DNA of 64,000 bases from NCBI RefSeq assembly GCF_900243745.1, contig NZ_LT984798.1, positions 1 through 64,000 of the forward strand. Reading direction: 5' to 3'. A program made the translations under genes and the position numbers. Shown here piece by piece: positions 28,339 through 40,000 of the stretch; the stretch's first letter is position 1, and every line of letters begins with the position of its first letter. Below the pieces are notes generated by a model. It saw only the letters and a list, made by a program, of their open reading frames with translations, did no database searches and had not been told where the DNA came from. Source of the DNA: Desulfovibrio sp. G11 (lineage in GTDB: Bacteria > Desulfobacterota > Desulfovibrionia > Desulfovibrionales > Desulfovibrionaceae).

Positions 28339-31300
28339 GCTGCTCTTCCCCGTCCGCTTCGTACCAGTCAATCAGCCGCCCTATCCACTCAAGCAGTTGC
28401 TTGCGCTTCAGGCAGTTGGCGTGATTACCCGGTGAAGATATCTTGTGAGCGCACCTTGCCCGTGAATTCCAGAATTCAAAGCCCATGCCCTGTCCGATGA
28501 TTTCCTGGCTTTCCACAAAGGTGAAGGGCACGTCAGTTTCGCGGTATTCCGCGTTTTCGAGGATGGCGCACAGCCTGCCAAGGTTCTCAAGCAGCTCTGG
28601 CGAGGAGTGTCCGGCCATACCCATCACTATGCCTTCCAGAGAGTCTGGCGCCTTATGGATGCCTGGGGGAAGCGGCATGCAGTCGATCAGGATCAACCTG
28701 TCGACCACACGGCCAAGTTTGCGCAGCCGGTCTGCAGCCAGCCAGACCAGCAATCCGCCTGCGCAGTAACCGGCCAACCTCAGAGTGCCTTGCGGTTGCG
28801 TAAGGGAAATGTGGCGGCTGATGCGCTCAATGACGGTTTCCAGAGTATCCTTGTCCTTGGGAAGGACAGACACGGTTTTGACGCAGCCCAAAGGCCAGTA
28901 TCGGGCAAATTCGTGAAAGCTGCTTCCGTCGGTGACAGCGTCGCCAAGGCAGAACAGCACGTCTGAAGATCCGGAATCGCGCAAGGTAGCCACATCGGAC
29001 TGAACGTGCGCGTCCAGCGACTTTGCCATTTCACGCACAACGGGCTGATCGAATACCGTCTGGATTGAGAGCTTGATGCCGTACCGGCGTTTCAACAGTG
29101 TTTCAGCCCGCACGGCGGCAAGAGAATCCGCCCCGAGAGCGAACACGTTGTCCGAAGCCGTCACGGCAACTCCCAGCACTTCGCCCCAGATATCGCAAAG
29201 CATGGTTTCGGAAGGCGAACCGCTGGAACGTGTTTCAGGCGAAGCCGTACGCCTGTCTCCAGCGCAGAGCTCAATCAGCTCCGACCGGTCGACCTTTCCA
29301 TTGGGCGTAAGGGGCATGCGCTCGATCACGTCGACAGAAGCCGGAATCATATACCGGGGGAGCCTTGCCTCAAGAAACAGCCGCACTGCCGCTTCTGACG
29401 GGCGGCGGCCCCCGTCTGCAGGCACGATAAAGGCGGCAAGCTGACGAGATTTGGCCAACACCACGGCGCAATGACCCACTTCGGGCATGGCTGCAAGAGC
29501 AGCCTCAACATCACCAAGCTCAATGCGGAACCCGCCCACCTTCACCTGCGAATCCGCACGGCCAAGAAATTCGATTTCGCCATCAGCATGCCTGACGCCC
29601 AGGTCTCCCGTCCGGTACAGCCTTTTCTGCGTAACAGGATGCCGGATGAAGCTTTTTTCCGTTTTTTCCTTATTATGCAGATAGCCCAGCGCAAGGGCTG
29701 CGCCGCCTATATACAGCTCGCCTGCAACGCCTCGGGGGCAGAAGCGCAGGTCGTCGTGCAGCACATGAAAGCTTTGCCCGGCAAGCGCCTTGCCATACGG
29801 CACACTTTGCCAGCCCGGTTGCGGATCGTCCGGCAGCATTTCATGGCAGATAGACCAGATGCCCGCCTCTGTCGCGCCGCCCAGGCTTACCATCCAGGCA
29901 TGGGGAAAAAGCTCCGCGCTTTTTCCGGGCAGGCTCAGGGGAATACGGTCACCGCTCAAAAGAACCAGCCGGGGCGACCTGTCAGGCAATTCCCCGGACT
30001 CCAGCAGCATCTGCCAGAACATGGGTACAGAGTTCCAAACCGTAACGTCGTGCTCTTCCATCAGGCGCCGCCAGACATCCGGGGTTCGAACCTCGCCTTC
30101 AGCCGGAATGACAACAGCGCCTCCGGCAGTCCAGATGCCGAAGAAATCGTACACTGACAGATCGAATGTAAGAGACGACAAAGCCAGCACCCTGTCAGCC
30201 CATGTCACGGTGAAGCGGCGATTGATTTCCGCAATGGTGACCATCGCTCCGGCATGGCTCATCATAACGCCTTTCGGCGTTCCGGTTGTACCCGAAGTAA
30301 AGATGACGTAGGCAAGACTGTCGGGACTGGCCTGGAGGAACTTATCCGGCGCAACAGCATGTGAAGCGGTTTCGCCGATGGTTAACAGCCGGATATCATT
30401 CCAGGACTCTGGTTTTTCCGTAGATAGCGCGACAATGCAAACCGGCCTTGCTTCTTCAAGCACGGCCCGGCGTCGCAAAAGCGGCCAGTTGGGATCAATG
30501 GGCACATAGGCAGCACCGGCAAACAGCACGCCGAGCACGGCTGCAGCCTGACGCCAGCCCTTGGGCAGCGCCACCGCCACAAGAGGCGTATCTTCTCCGG
30601 CGGCAGCAAGCACCTTGCCCAGCCGATCAGCCAGACCAGCGGCTACGCTGAAAAGCTCCGCATAGGTAAGGCTGCGCTCGCCATCAACAACCGCCAGACG
30701 GTCAGGCTGTTCCCCGAAGTTTCGCAAAAATCCCGCATGCAGCAGCCCGGCAACAGCCCCAGCCTGTACGAATGCCTCTTCTTCCGGCACCTGCGCGGCG
30801 GGCGAAAAATCGCCCCAGGCTGTAGCGTCTTCGGCAAGACGTTCAAGCAGGCGACAATAAGCCCCGAACATGCTGCCGACCATACCTTCAGGAAACAGCT
30901 CTTCAACCGTATCCCAATAAATACTCAGCGTTCCGTCGCGGTCATGAACGTGGTTGTCTATCCAGACTTGTGGCGTCTGGCTGATATTGTAAATTTCGCG
31001 GCCCAGCGAGGAAAATCCGGCAATGGAAGAAGCAAACCCCGTATCGGCCATTTTTGCCAGGCCAAAGGTGCTGGTAAAGACCACCGGCATCCGCACGGAT
31101 TCGGCTGACGCACCGTCACGGATTTTGCGCCGCATAACCTCAACACCGCTCATCTGGCAGAACTTTAGCCCGTCAAACGTCCTCTGCTGAACAGCCTTTA
31201 CCTTGTCCGCAAAGGATTTGCTCCTGCCCGTTTCGCAACGCACCAGCACACTTGAGGTAAATTCGCCCACCACATTGTTGATGTCCGGATGCACAGGAAG

Positions 31301-34300
31301 CCGGGTAAAAACAGGCGCGTTCACGGTCAAATCGGGCGAACGGCTCCACAGACCTAGAACTTCCGCATAGGCGGCCAAAAGCACGGAAGAAAATGTTACG
31401 CCATGCCGCCCTGCGGCTGCCTTCAGGGCTTCCCAGACAGCAGGATTCATACGGTAGTCGTGCCGCACGAACCGTGGCTTACTGATGGATGCCGGATCCT
31501 TTGCCAGAGGCAGCGCCGGTGCCGGTGGCAGATGCCTGGCCTCTTCCTTCCAGTAGGTTTCCGCCTCGTGAAAAGCCTCCGTCGCCCGGTAGCGGTCCAC
31601 CGCCGAAACGTAATCCCGAAAGGAGACAGCCTCCACCGGCAATGAAAGTTCCGGATCGTGGTAGAGCGATGCCCATTGGGCAAGGAGTATGCTGATGCTC
31701 CGGCCATCCATTACGACATTGTCCATGAGCACATGAAGACGCCGCACATCGCCAGAAAGCAGAGAAACTTCAATATCGAAAAGTGGCCAGACCGCAGGGT
31801 CGTGCACTTTGTGCGAAAGGCGGTCGCGCACCGCCTGAAGGGCCTCCTGCTGCTCGGCCTCAGGCCGATTTTCCAGATCATGAACCGTTATTCTGAACGG
31901 GGGTGTTTTTTCGAGCACCCGTTGCAATCCTTCCTCTTCGATAATTGTTCTCAGCGTATCGTGCCGGTCAATCAGCCGCTGCCAGGCCTCTTCAAGACGC
32001 GGCACATCCAGAGTTTCGCAGTCAAACTCTATATATCCCTGGCAAGCAGTATTCCCCAGGGCCATCCCCTGACGGCGGCCAACCCAGTAGGCTCTCTGCA
32101 CGTCTGTCAGACGAAAAGGCTCATATTTTTTTTCCGGCTCGGGAATGAGCAGATCAGCGAGAGCACTTGCTGTTGCAGTTTCCAGCTTCAAGTCAGGCAG
32201 CAGCTTTGCGGCCATTTTTTCAATACAAAAATCCTGCAACAAGCTGCTGGGAGAAATCTTGATGCCCAGAGCCTTTTCAAGACCATCGGACATTTCGATA
32301 AACATCAGCGAATCAACACCCAGATCGAAAAGGCTGACCGTATGGTCAACGGCCTCGGGCGCGATCTTCAAAAGCTCGGCAAACCTGCCCGTGAGCCATC
32401 GTTCCAGCAATGTGCGCCGTTCAGCTTCTTCGGCTGCGCCCCGAAGCGAAGCGAGAATATCCTGCCGGGCAGAAGCAGTATCCTGAGCCGGACTGATACT
32501 GGAAGACACACGGTTTTCCGCTTCTGCACGGGCACTGCCTGCAACATTTTTGAAATATGCCGGAGCGCGGTGCCCGAACTGGCGCATCAACCGTGCCCAG
32601 TCAACCTTCATGACAGCCAGATGCGAAACATCACGCTCCTGTACGGCTGCCAGAAGTGCCAATGCTTCAGAGGGGGCAAGGCTATGAAGCCCGCCATTTC
32701 TGAGATGATCGGCCTGCGCCGGGTCCGAAACCGTGCCCACATCCTTCCAGGCCCCCCAACTGATGGAAAGCGCAGGCAAGCCCTGCCCTTTCCGCCAGAC
32801 CGCCAGCGCGTCCAGATATGTGTTGGCGGCCACATAGTGCGGCAGGCTGTAGGCCGGCACCACACTTACAGAAGAAGAAAACAGCACCATCTGGTCCAGA
32901 TGCATCCGCCGGGCAATGGACAACCGATGAAGATTCCACGCGCCCTGTACCTTGGGAGCCAAAATCTGGCGGAAAGCATCCCACGGCGCACGCTCATCAG
33001 CATCATGCACCCTTTTGACCACCGCGCAGTGGTAAATGCCCCGCACTGGAGCACTCTCCTCCAAAGAGCCAACAGCCCGGTCAAGGGCAGCATAATCTGT
33101 GACGTCCACCTGGACGGCAACGACTGTGCACTCCTGTTTTTCGAATCCGGAAAGTATGCCCGCTGTCACAGTGTCCGGAGCATGACGGCTGACAAGCGCT
33201 ATATTGCGAAAGCCTTTTGCCGCAAGCTCTTCAGCCAGCGTAAGGCCAATGCCGCCAAGCCCCCCAACAATCACCTGCCAGCCCGTCTTGTCGGGAGAAG
33301 CATTGTTCAGGGGAAAATCGGAAACAGCGCAACGCTCCAGTCTCGGCACCAGCCACTGGTCGTCCGCGATGGCATTAAGTTCCTCGCTGGAGCCGCTTTG
33401 CAGAACATCAAAGACCGTTTCCACCGCACGCGCCGTTTTGTCCGCAAGATCAAACTGCTTGAGATGGAATTCGGGATGTCCCATTTCCACCACGCGGTTC
33501 ATTCCCCAAAAGGCCGCCTGCTGGGGATGCAGCACCTTTGCTGCAGCTCCCCAGGTCAGGGAAATCCAGTTCCATTCCACACCTGGGCAATCTGCGGAGG
33601 TAAATTCTGCGAGCAGCTTCAGCAGCCCGCCGCAAAGACGCTCCTGCTCTACGCAATCGTGAGATGGTTCAGTTTCGCTCATGGCCCTGGCATCAAGAAC
33701 TGTGCAGAGGGAATGGCCGCGCGTCCATTCCTGCAAATCAGCCGCCGTCAGAGATTCCGGCACATGCCGCACAAGCAGCCCACGCTGCTGCGCCGCCGTT
33801 TCAAAAAGCGGCACGTCGCCATTGCCGGCCAGAAGCAGAACCATACCCAGCGATACGCTGCCGCCCATAACTTTTTTAGGCTTCCAGACAGTCTGGTAAG
33901 TACAATTTCGGGGAAGCGCCACATCCATATCCATATGGTCGGCCTGAGTCCGCCGACGGGCCGAAATTACCCTGTCGGGCAACACGGCGGACCTCTGCCC
34001 TTCATGCGGCAGTATGCGTACATCCTCAAACCCGTTGGACGCCAGGATATCTTTCCACAGGTCATTGGAGGCCATAGGCTGAATGCCGCGCACGTCCCTG
34101 TCCGTGATATTCGGCAGAAGAAGCCCGGTAGTGATTTCACCCAAAAAATTGGCCCGCGTGATCTCATAAAGAAGAAGCAATCCGCCTGGCCGCAAAAGGG
34201 AAGACGCATGCCGAACCGCCTGAGTCAGATCCTCCGCAGCGTGCAGCACGTTGGCAGCAATGACGATGTCGTGAATACCGGTTTCAAAACCCTGCTTTTC

Positions 34301-37021
34301 AGGGCTTTCTTCCATATTGAAAATACCCGTTCGCAGAAAATCGTATTCGGCAAAGCGCTCTTGCGCCTGCCGCAAAAATACCGGGGAAACATCCGTGAAC
34401 GTGTAAGAAGCCCTGTTTGGCGGCAGCAAGGGTAAAATACGCTCTGTTGTGGCGGCAGTCCCACCGCCGATTTCAAAAATGCGAACGGCTCCTCCAGATG
34501 CGGCGCAAGCCAGCCATTCGCGCACGTGTTCCCGCACAAGGCTGTTAAAGTATGTAGAATTGGGCAGTTCAGAGTACACCCGGCGAGCGCCGCTCAAATC
34601 CCCTTTGGGCATGAACGTTTCACGCAGGTCAAGCCGCCCTTGCAACATATCCGGCAGATGGTCCACGGTTGAAACAACCATCTGCTTCATGGCGCCCCAG
34701 GCATCCCAGACAGACTGCGTGGCTCCTTTAAGTGCGTCGAACCGCGCGTCTGAAATCTCCTCAAGGTTCAGGTAGCAATCTCCTTCACTTTGCAGCATTC
34801 CCCTTTCGTGCAATGCCTCCACAAGTCTTTCAGCAAGCTGTGAAAACCGGGAAGGAATACGCATGGCTTCCAGCGCGCCAGCCAGCGTTGCCCTGGCGGG
34901 AAAGCCAAGACGGGCGAACGCGCGCGCCACCCCTGCCGCGCAAAGATTTTCAAGTAAAACTTCTCGTTGCGCCAACAACTCCGGCTCCAGAATATACTCG
35001 GCTGAAACGGCCATTCTGGCCGCCGCAGCCTGAGCGGAACTGACGGGGTCAGATGGCACCCACTCACGGCGATGGGCAAGGGCATGGCAATGCTCGGTCC
35101 GGCTGAAGGGCGTAAGCGGTATCTTCGCCATTCTTCCCGCAAGCAAAAATCCCCAACGCACGGATCCGCCCGCTTCATACGCTTCGGCTACTTTGCGCAA
35201 AAACAGGACGCTGTTTTCCTGTACGCTGTCCCCGGGCACAAACTGCAGCTCATGGGCGTCTATCCCGATTTCCCGGCAGATATCGGCCAGCATATCCGTG
35301 CAGAAATTTTGCTGCGCCAGAGCCGCCTCAACAGTCAAGGAGGCCGAAACTGCCTGTCGCTTTACAACTGTGCGGATTTTTTCAAACGAAACGCAGAGGC
35401 AATGCAAAAATTCCGCTGCCGGGAAATTCGGATTTTTCAGAGATGTTTTCCCGGCCGGATCTGCCCCATCTGCCCTGTCTTCTCGCGTTTTTTCCTTCAG
35501 AGCACGAAGAATATCTTCACGCGTCTGCCCAACCACTGCCGTGCGGCAGGCGAAGTGATTGCGCCGGCAGGCAGCTGTCCAGCAGGCATCAGCGACATTT
35601 TCACAATTTTCCAGGCAGGCCTGCCATGCTTGCATCAAGATGCGCAAGGCTTCTGGCGTGGGAGCGGAGAGCGGCAGGATAAAAGGTCCGGTTCCCGCAT
35701 TCGCACCCCGGTTTTCCCTTTTTGGAGCTTCTTCCAGAATCACCGACACGTTGGTTCCGCCAAAGCCAAAAGCGTTTGCAACGGCAAAGCGCTTGTCCGC
35801 ATTCCACGCGACAGCTTTTTTCCTGATGACAAAAGGAGTTTCATGCAGGCGCAGGCCGGGATTGGGCGTATTGAATCCGGCAACTGGCGGTAGTTCCTTG
35901 TATTCAAGGGCGAGCATGGCCTCCAGAAATCCGGCGACCCCGGCTGCCGCGTCAAGATGGCCGATGTTGGCCTTGACCGCTCCCAAGGTGCAGCTTTCTG
36001 TTTGCGCCGTTTCAAAAACCCGGGCCAGGGCCTCCACTTCTATGGGGTCCCCGATGGCTGTCGCAGTGCCATGCGTTGAAACGAATCCCACCTCTTCCGC
36101 CCCAACACCGCTTACCGCCAGAGCCTCGGATATGATGGCGGCCTCTCCCCGAACCGAAGGAGCCGTGTATCCGGCCTTATCCGATCCATCATTGTTAACG
36201 GCGGTTCCCCGGATAATGGCGCGAACAAGATCACCGTCCCTGAGCGCCACATCAAGGGGTTTGAGCAAAATGACGCCGACGCCATTGCCGTTGACAGTTC
36301 CGTCAGCCAACGCGTCAAAAGGGCGGCACACGCCGCTCCGCGAAAGAATAAGCCCTTCGCGGTAATGGTAGCCTTCCGTTTGCGGCAGAGTAATGGAAAC
36401 CCCGCCCGCCAAGGCCATATCGCATTCACCGGCAAGCAGGCTCTGGCAGGCCAGATGAATGGCTGTAAGCGACGATGAGCATGCCGTCTGCACCGTAAGG
36501 CTGGGGCCTGTCAGGTTCAATAGGTTGGAAACCCGCGTGGCGAGGTAATCGCGGTCATTGCCGATGGCCATTTGCAGCGCTTCAGTCACACGTGCCGTGC
36601 CAGCTCCCAGAATGGCTGACGGCAAATAGGAGCTATGGCTGGCCGAAGCATACACGCCAATACGACGGTCAGGCGAATCAAAGGCATACCCGGCTTCTTC
36701 AAGCGCTTCGTAGCTGCACTCGATAAATTTTCTCTGTTGGGGGTCAATCAAGGAGGCATCGTGGGCGCTCAGACCAAAAAAACCAGCATCAAATTCCATC
36801 ACACCGTCAAGACGGCCCATTGCCGTAACATATCCCTCGGCATCAAGCTCGGCATCAGTAACGCCGCTGGATTTCAGAATTTCAAGACCAACAGTGTCCG
36901 TGCAGTTTTTTCCGTCCCGCAGCGCGGCCCAGAAATCTTCGAGCGTCCCAGCCTTGGGAAAACGCCCGGAAGCGCCAATAACCGCAATGGCGTCGACCCT
37001 GTCTTCATACGACTTCATCAT
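28331..37021 (-). CDS. PKS-NRPS synthase KS-cMT-KR-ACP-Cy-A-PCP-TE
   Basis: This 2896-residue terminal synthase has: KS at 10-430 (C181 in TACSSSL, H317, H355); no AT, only a short 440-650 stretch ending in a post-AT-like linker (RMAKIPLTPFSR); a C-methyltransferase at 680-1025 (EIGGGT near 850, TFTDVSP); KR at 1245-1430 (GGLGGIG, S1383, Y1396, K1357); ACP (S1571); Cy at 1635-2070 (DNVVMDGRS, i.e. DxxxxDxxS); A at 2090-2590 (FTSGTTGTPKG; pocket DLYNLSLIW, cysteine type); PCP (S2633); and TE at 2685-2890 (GYCAGG with Cys 2753, D2780, H2867). It should add one ketide unit, methylate and reduce it, add and cyclise a cysteine, and release the product. The missing AT means acyl loading in trans. 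The start ATG overlaps the preceding gene. Confidence 0.92.
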   Translation of the reverse strand: MMKSYEDRVDAIAVIGASGRFPKAGTLEDFWAALRDGKNCTDTVGLEILKSSGVTDAELDAEGYVTAMGRLDGVMEFDAGFFGLSAHDASLIDPQQRKFIECSYEALEEAGYAFDSPDRRIGVYASASHSSYLPSAILGAGTARVTEALQMAIGNDRDYLATRVSNLLNLTGPSLTVQTACSSSLTAIHLACQSLLAGECDMALAGGVSITLPQTEGYHYREGLILSRSGVCRPFDALADGTVNGNGVGVILLKPLDVALRDGDLVRAIIRGTAVNNDGSDKAGYTAPSVRGEAAIISEALAVSGVGAEEVGFVSTHGTATAIGDPIEVEALARVFETAQTESCTLGAVKANIGHLDAAAGVAGFLEAMLALEYKELPPVAGFNTPNPGLRLHETPFVIRKKAVAWNADKRFAVANAFGFGGTNVSVILEEAPKRENRGANAGTGPFILPLSAPTPEALRILMQAWQACLENCENVADACWTAACRRNHFACRTAVVGQTREDILRALKEKTREDRADGADPAGKTSLKNPNFPAAEFLHCLCVSFEKIRTVVKRQAVSASLTVEAALAQQNFCTDMLADICREIGIDAHELQFVPGDSVQENSVLFLRKVAEAYEAGGSVRWGFLLAGRMAKIPLTPFSRTEHCHALAHRREWVPSDPVSSAQAAAARMAVSAEYILEPELLAQREVLLENLCAAGVARAFARLGFPARATLAGALEAMRIPSRFSQLAERLVEALHERGMLQSEGDCYLNLEEISDARFDALKGATQSVWDAWGAMKQMVVSTVDHLPDMLQGRLDLRETFMPKGDLSGARRVYSELPNSTYFNSLVREHVREWLACAASGGAVRIFEIGGGTAATTERILPLLPPNRASYTFTDVSPVFLRQAQERFAEYDFLRTGIFNMEESPEKQGFETGIHDIVIAANVLHAAEDLTQAVRHASSLLRPGGLLLLYEITRANFLGEITTGLLLPNITDRDVRGIQPMASNDLWKDILASNGFEDVRILPHEGQRSAVLPDRVISARRRTQADHMDMDVALPRNCTYQTVWKPKKVMGGSVSLGMVLLLAGNGDVPLFETAAQQRGLLVRHVPESLTAADLQEWTRGHSLCTVLDARAMSETEPSHDCVEQERLCGGLLKLLAEFTSADCPGVEWNWISLTWGAAAKVLHPQQAAFWGMNRVVEMGHPEFHLKQFDLADKTARAVETVFDVLQSGSSEELNAIADDQWLVPRLERCAVSDFPLNNASPDKTGWQVIVGGLGGIGLTLAEELAAKGFRNIALVSRHAPDTVTAGILSGFEKQECTVVAVQVDVTDYAALDRAVGSLEESAPVRGIYHCAVVKRVHDADERAPWDAFRQILAPKVQGAWNLHRLSIARRMHLDQMVLFSSSVSVVPAYSLPHYVAANTYLDALAVWRKGQGLPALSISWGAWKDVGTVSDPAQADHLRNGGLHSLAPSEALALLAAVQERDVSHLAVMKVDWARLMRQFGHRAPAYFKNVAGSARAEAENRVSSSISPAQDTASARQDILASLRGAAEEAERRTLLERWLTGRFAELLKIAPEAVDHTVSLFDLGVDSLMFIEMSDGLEKALGIKISPSSLLQDFCIEKMAAKLLPDLKLETATASALADLLIPEPEKKYEPFRLTDVQRAYWVGRRQGMALGNTACQGYIEFDCETLDVPRLEEAWQRLIDRHDTLRTIIEEEGLQRVLEKTPPFRITVHDLENRPEAEQQEALQAVRDRLSHKVHDPAVWPLFDIEVSLLSGDVRRLHVLMDNVVMDGRSISILLAQWASLYHDPELSLPVEAVSFRDYVSAVDRYRATEAFHEAETYWKEEARHLPPAPALPLAKDPASISKPRFVRHDYRMNPAVWEALKAAAGRHGVTFSSVLLAAYAEVLGLWSRSPDLTVNAPVFTRLPVHPDINNVVGEFTSSVLVRCETGRSKSFADKVKAVQQRTFDGLKFCQMSGVEVMRRKIRDGASAESVRMPVVFTSTFGLAKMADTGFASSIAGFSSLGREIYNISQTPQVWIDNHVHDRDGTLSIYWDTVEELFPEGMVGSMFGAYCRLLERLAEDATAWGDFSPAAQVPEEEAFVQAGAVAGLLHAGFLRNFGEQPDRLAVVDGERSLTYAELFSVAAGLADRLGKVLAAAGEDTPLVAVALPKGWRQAAAVLGVLFAGAAYVPIDPNWPLLRRRAVLEEARPVCIVALSTEKPESWNDIRLLTIGETASHAVAPDKFLQASPDSLAYVIFTSGTTGTPKGVMMSHAGAMVTIAEINRRFTVTWADRVLALSSLTFDLSVYDFFGIWTAGGAVVIPAEGEVRTPDVWRRLMEEHDVTVWNSVPMFWQMLLESGELPDRSPRLVLLSGDRIPLSLPGKSAELFPHAWMVSLGGATEAGIWSICHEMLPDDPQPGWQSVPYGKALAGQSFHVLHDDLRFCPRGVAGELYIGGAALALGYLHNKEKTEKSFIRHPVTQKRLYRTGDLGVRHADGEIEFLGRADSQVKVGGFRIELGDVEAALAAMPEVGHCAVVLAKSRQLAAFIVPADGGRRPSEAAVRLFLEARLPRYMIPASVDVIERMPLTPNGKVDRSELIELCAGDRRTASPETRSSGSPSETMLCDIWGEVLGVAVTASDNVFALGADSLAAVRAETLLKRRYGIKLSIQTVFDQPVVREMAKSLDAHVQSDVATLRDSGSSDVLFCLGDAVTDGSSFHEFARYWPLGCVKTVSVLPKDKDTLETVIERISRHISLTQPQGTLRLAGYCAGGLLVWLAADRLRKLGRVVDRLILIDCMPLPPGIHKAPDSLEGIVMGMAGHSSPELLENLGRLCAILENAEYRETDVPFTFVESQEIIGQGMGFEFWNSRARCAHKISSPGNHANCLKRKQLLEWIGRLIDWYEADGEEQHA

Positions 37022-40000
37022 TTCTCTCTCCCGGTTCTGTTCCGGCGCGAACTCCGTGCCGCCAACCTCTTCTCCGCATGCCCGCGCCCTTTGCCGGCCG
37101 CGTCATTTTCTTCTTTCGCGATCAGACGGGCCAAAGCCCGCACGCTTGGCGCTTCAAAGAGTTGTATGAGAGCGATCTGATCAGGCAGAACCTGATTGAG
37201 ACCGCGGTGGATCTTCACCATCAAAAGGGATGTGGCTCCAAGATCAAAAAACTTGTCATCAAGTCCAAAGGACGAGACGCCGAGGTGCTGTGCCACAACA
37301 GCGCGGATGCACTCTTCAAGCTCCGAACCTGTTTCATCCGGCACAGCTTCTTCAAAGCGCGGCACAGGAAGCCGCTTACGGTCCACTTTTCCATTGTCAG
37401 AGAGAGGTAAACTTTCAAGAAATACATAGCGTTGCGGCACCATATAATGAGGCAGTTTCGCCAGAAGGGCTTCGCGCAGCTCCCCCGGCCGGGGCGGGAC
37501 CTCTGCATTCTGCGGCACGATATAGGCTGCCAGACCGTCCATCCCCCCAGCCAGCGGCACCACAGATGCAACCGCCGCTGCAATGCCCGCAAGGGATGAC
37601 AGCGCAGCCTCAACATCGCCAAGCTCGATGCGCAGGCCGTTGATCTTGACCTGCGTATCCCTGCGGCCCAGAAACTCAATCTGCCCGTTGCTTCGCCATC
37701 GGCCCATATCGCCTGTGCGGTAAAGCCTTTCGCCGGTAACAGGATGGGGGATGAACCGTTCACCCGACAGGGTTGCGTCGCCCAGGTAACCAAGGGACAG
37801 CCCCCGCCCACCGATAAAAAGCTCGCCAACCACGTCATCCGGGCAAGGGGTCAGATCTTCATGCAGGGCCTCGACACTCTGATGGGTCAGAGCGCGCCCA
37901 TAGGGAATGGATCTCCAGCCTGCCGGGGGGTCTTCGACTGACATTTCATAGGCAATGGACCAAATGGCCGCCTCTGTGGCTCCGCCCAGGCTCACAAGTT
38001 TTGTTCCCGGCGAAAACCGGGCTGATTCCCGAGGCAGACGAACCGGCACCCAGTCGCCAGAAAGCAGGGCCAACCTTGGCATGCGCGGCGGTGTTTCGCC
38101 ATGCTCCACAAGCATCTGCCAGAGCGTCGGCACGGAATTCCAGAGTGTCACTGGATGCACGGTAAGGCGGCGTACCCAGGCGGAAGGGTCGCGAAGTTCC
38201 GCATCGTGCGGCAGCACAAGATGCCCACCCACCGAAAGCAGACCAAAAATATCGTAAACGGAAAGGTCGAATGAAAGGGCCGACAACGCAAAGACGCTGT
38301 CTTCAGAGGAAAGGCTGAACCGTGCGTTGATATCGTGAATGGTGTTCTGCACTGCCTCGTGCGTCATCATGACGCCCTTGGGCGTTCCTGTGGTTCCGGA
38401 GGTAAAGATGACGTAGGCCAGCCTGTCAGGAGAAAAACGCTGCAATGAAATCAGGTCCGCACTGCTGGCTGGCTCAGGCTTGCCAACAGGTCCGACAGCT
38501 GCCAGCGGCAGACCGGCCCATTCCGCGGGCAAGGCCTGCGCATCCGCCACAACCGCACGGGCGCCCTGCTGCAGCACGGCCATGCGCCTGGCAAGAGGCC
38601 ATGCCGGATCTACGGGCACATACGCCGCGCCGGTGAGCAGTACGCCCAGAACCGCCGCTATCTGCTCCCAGCTTTTGGGCAGGGCCACGGCCACAAGCAT
38701 GTCTTTGGCGTCTTGCGGCAAAACTGTTTTCAAACGCCGGGCCACATCCTTTGCAGCCGTGAAAAGTTCGCCGTAAGTCAACGTGCGGTCCGGCGCGATG
38801 ATGGCTACCCTGTCCGGCGAGGCCAGAACGTGATCCAGAAAACCGTGGTGCAGCAGCCTGTCGTCCCGGTGGAACGAGGGTGGTGGCGCGCTACGGCGCA
38901 TCTGCTGTGCTTCCGGCAGGGGAATTTCAACGGGCCTTTGCCAGTCCGTATCCGGATGTGCAAGGATTTCAACAAATCTGGTGTAGCTTTCAAACATGTC
39001 GGTGAGCACGGCATCATCAAAAATGCCCTCAACGACGTCCCAGTTGAAAACCAGTGTTCCGTCTTCTTCAAGAACCTGATGGTCCAGCCATATCTGGGGA
39101 GTCTGCGTTATGGTATACGCGGGTTTGCCGAACACCCCATTGTTGATGTCAAGTATTTCACCCACATCGCCCGCGCCAATAGTGCTGGTAAACACGATGG
39201 GCATCAGGACGGAATGCTTGCGACGTTCGGATAGGGCCTGAAGAACTTTTATGCCGGAAAAGGCGCTGTGTTCGAAATCTTGCCAGAATACAGCGTCAAG
39301 CGCTTTGGCGTAATCAATAAAATTTTCTTCCTGGCGTATTTTTCTGGCGGTTGAAAGCATCGTGGAAGTAAAGTCACCCACTACATCCTTGATAGCCGGG
39401 TTTTCTGAATCCCTGTTGAAAACCGTCACATTGAGGCAAAATTCCGCCTTGGCCGCCCATTTTCCCATTATGGCCGCAAAGGCCGCATAAAGAACCACTG
39501 AAGGAGTCAGGGCATACCGGGCGCACTTGGCTTTGAACGCCACCCATTCTTCCAGCTGCAGCCCGGCCCTCAGGCGGCAAAAGCGCTGGGCCTGCGGAGG
39601 ATTTTCCCGTACCGGCAGCTGTGGCGCTGCCGGAAAATCCGCCAGACGGCTATGCCAGTACGCCCGGCAATTTTCGTAAAACGCAGACTTTTCTTTCCGT
39701 TTCTGTTCCTCCATATACTGCCCGAAAGTCATACCGGGGGCAGGCAGCTCGCAGTGCGGGTCAGAGTAAAATGCTCCCAGCTCCCGCAGACAATTGCCAA
39801 TACTGTATACGTCTGCCATGACGGCATCGCAGCTCAGGTGTATCCGCACGAAATCGTCAGCAACGATGCTGGCCCCAAGCAGGATCACCGGCCATACAGA
39901 AAGATCGGGAATACGGTGTGAAAAAGCCTGCCGTCTGGCTTCCAGACGATGCTTCTTTTCTTCCGCACCCAGCCCGCGCAGGTCTTCAACATCCCAGCGA

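Noticed and set aside
31658..34435. 925-codon open frame on the plus strand inside the large synthase gene
   Set aside because: It is antisense to well-defined KR, ACP and Cy domains; its translation is rich in Arg, His, Pro and Gln with no domains. Shadow frame.
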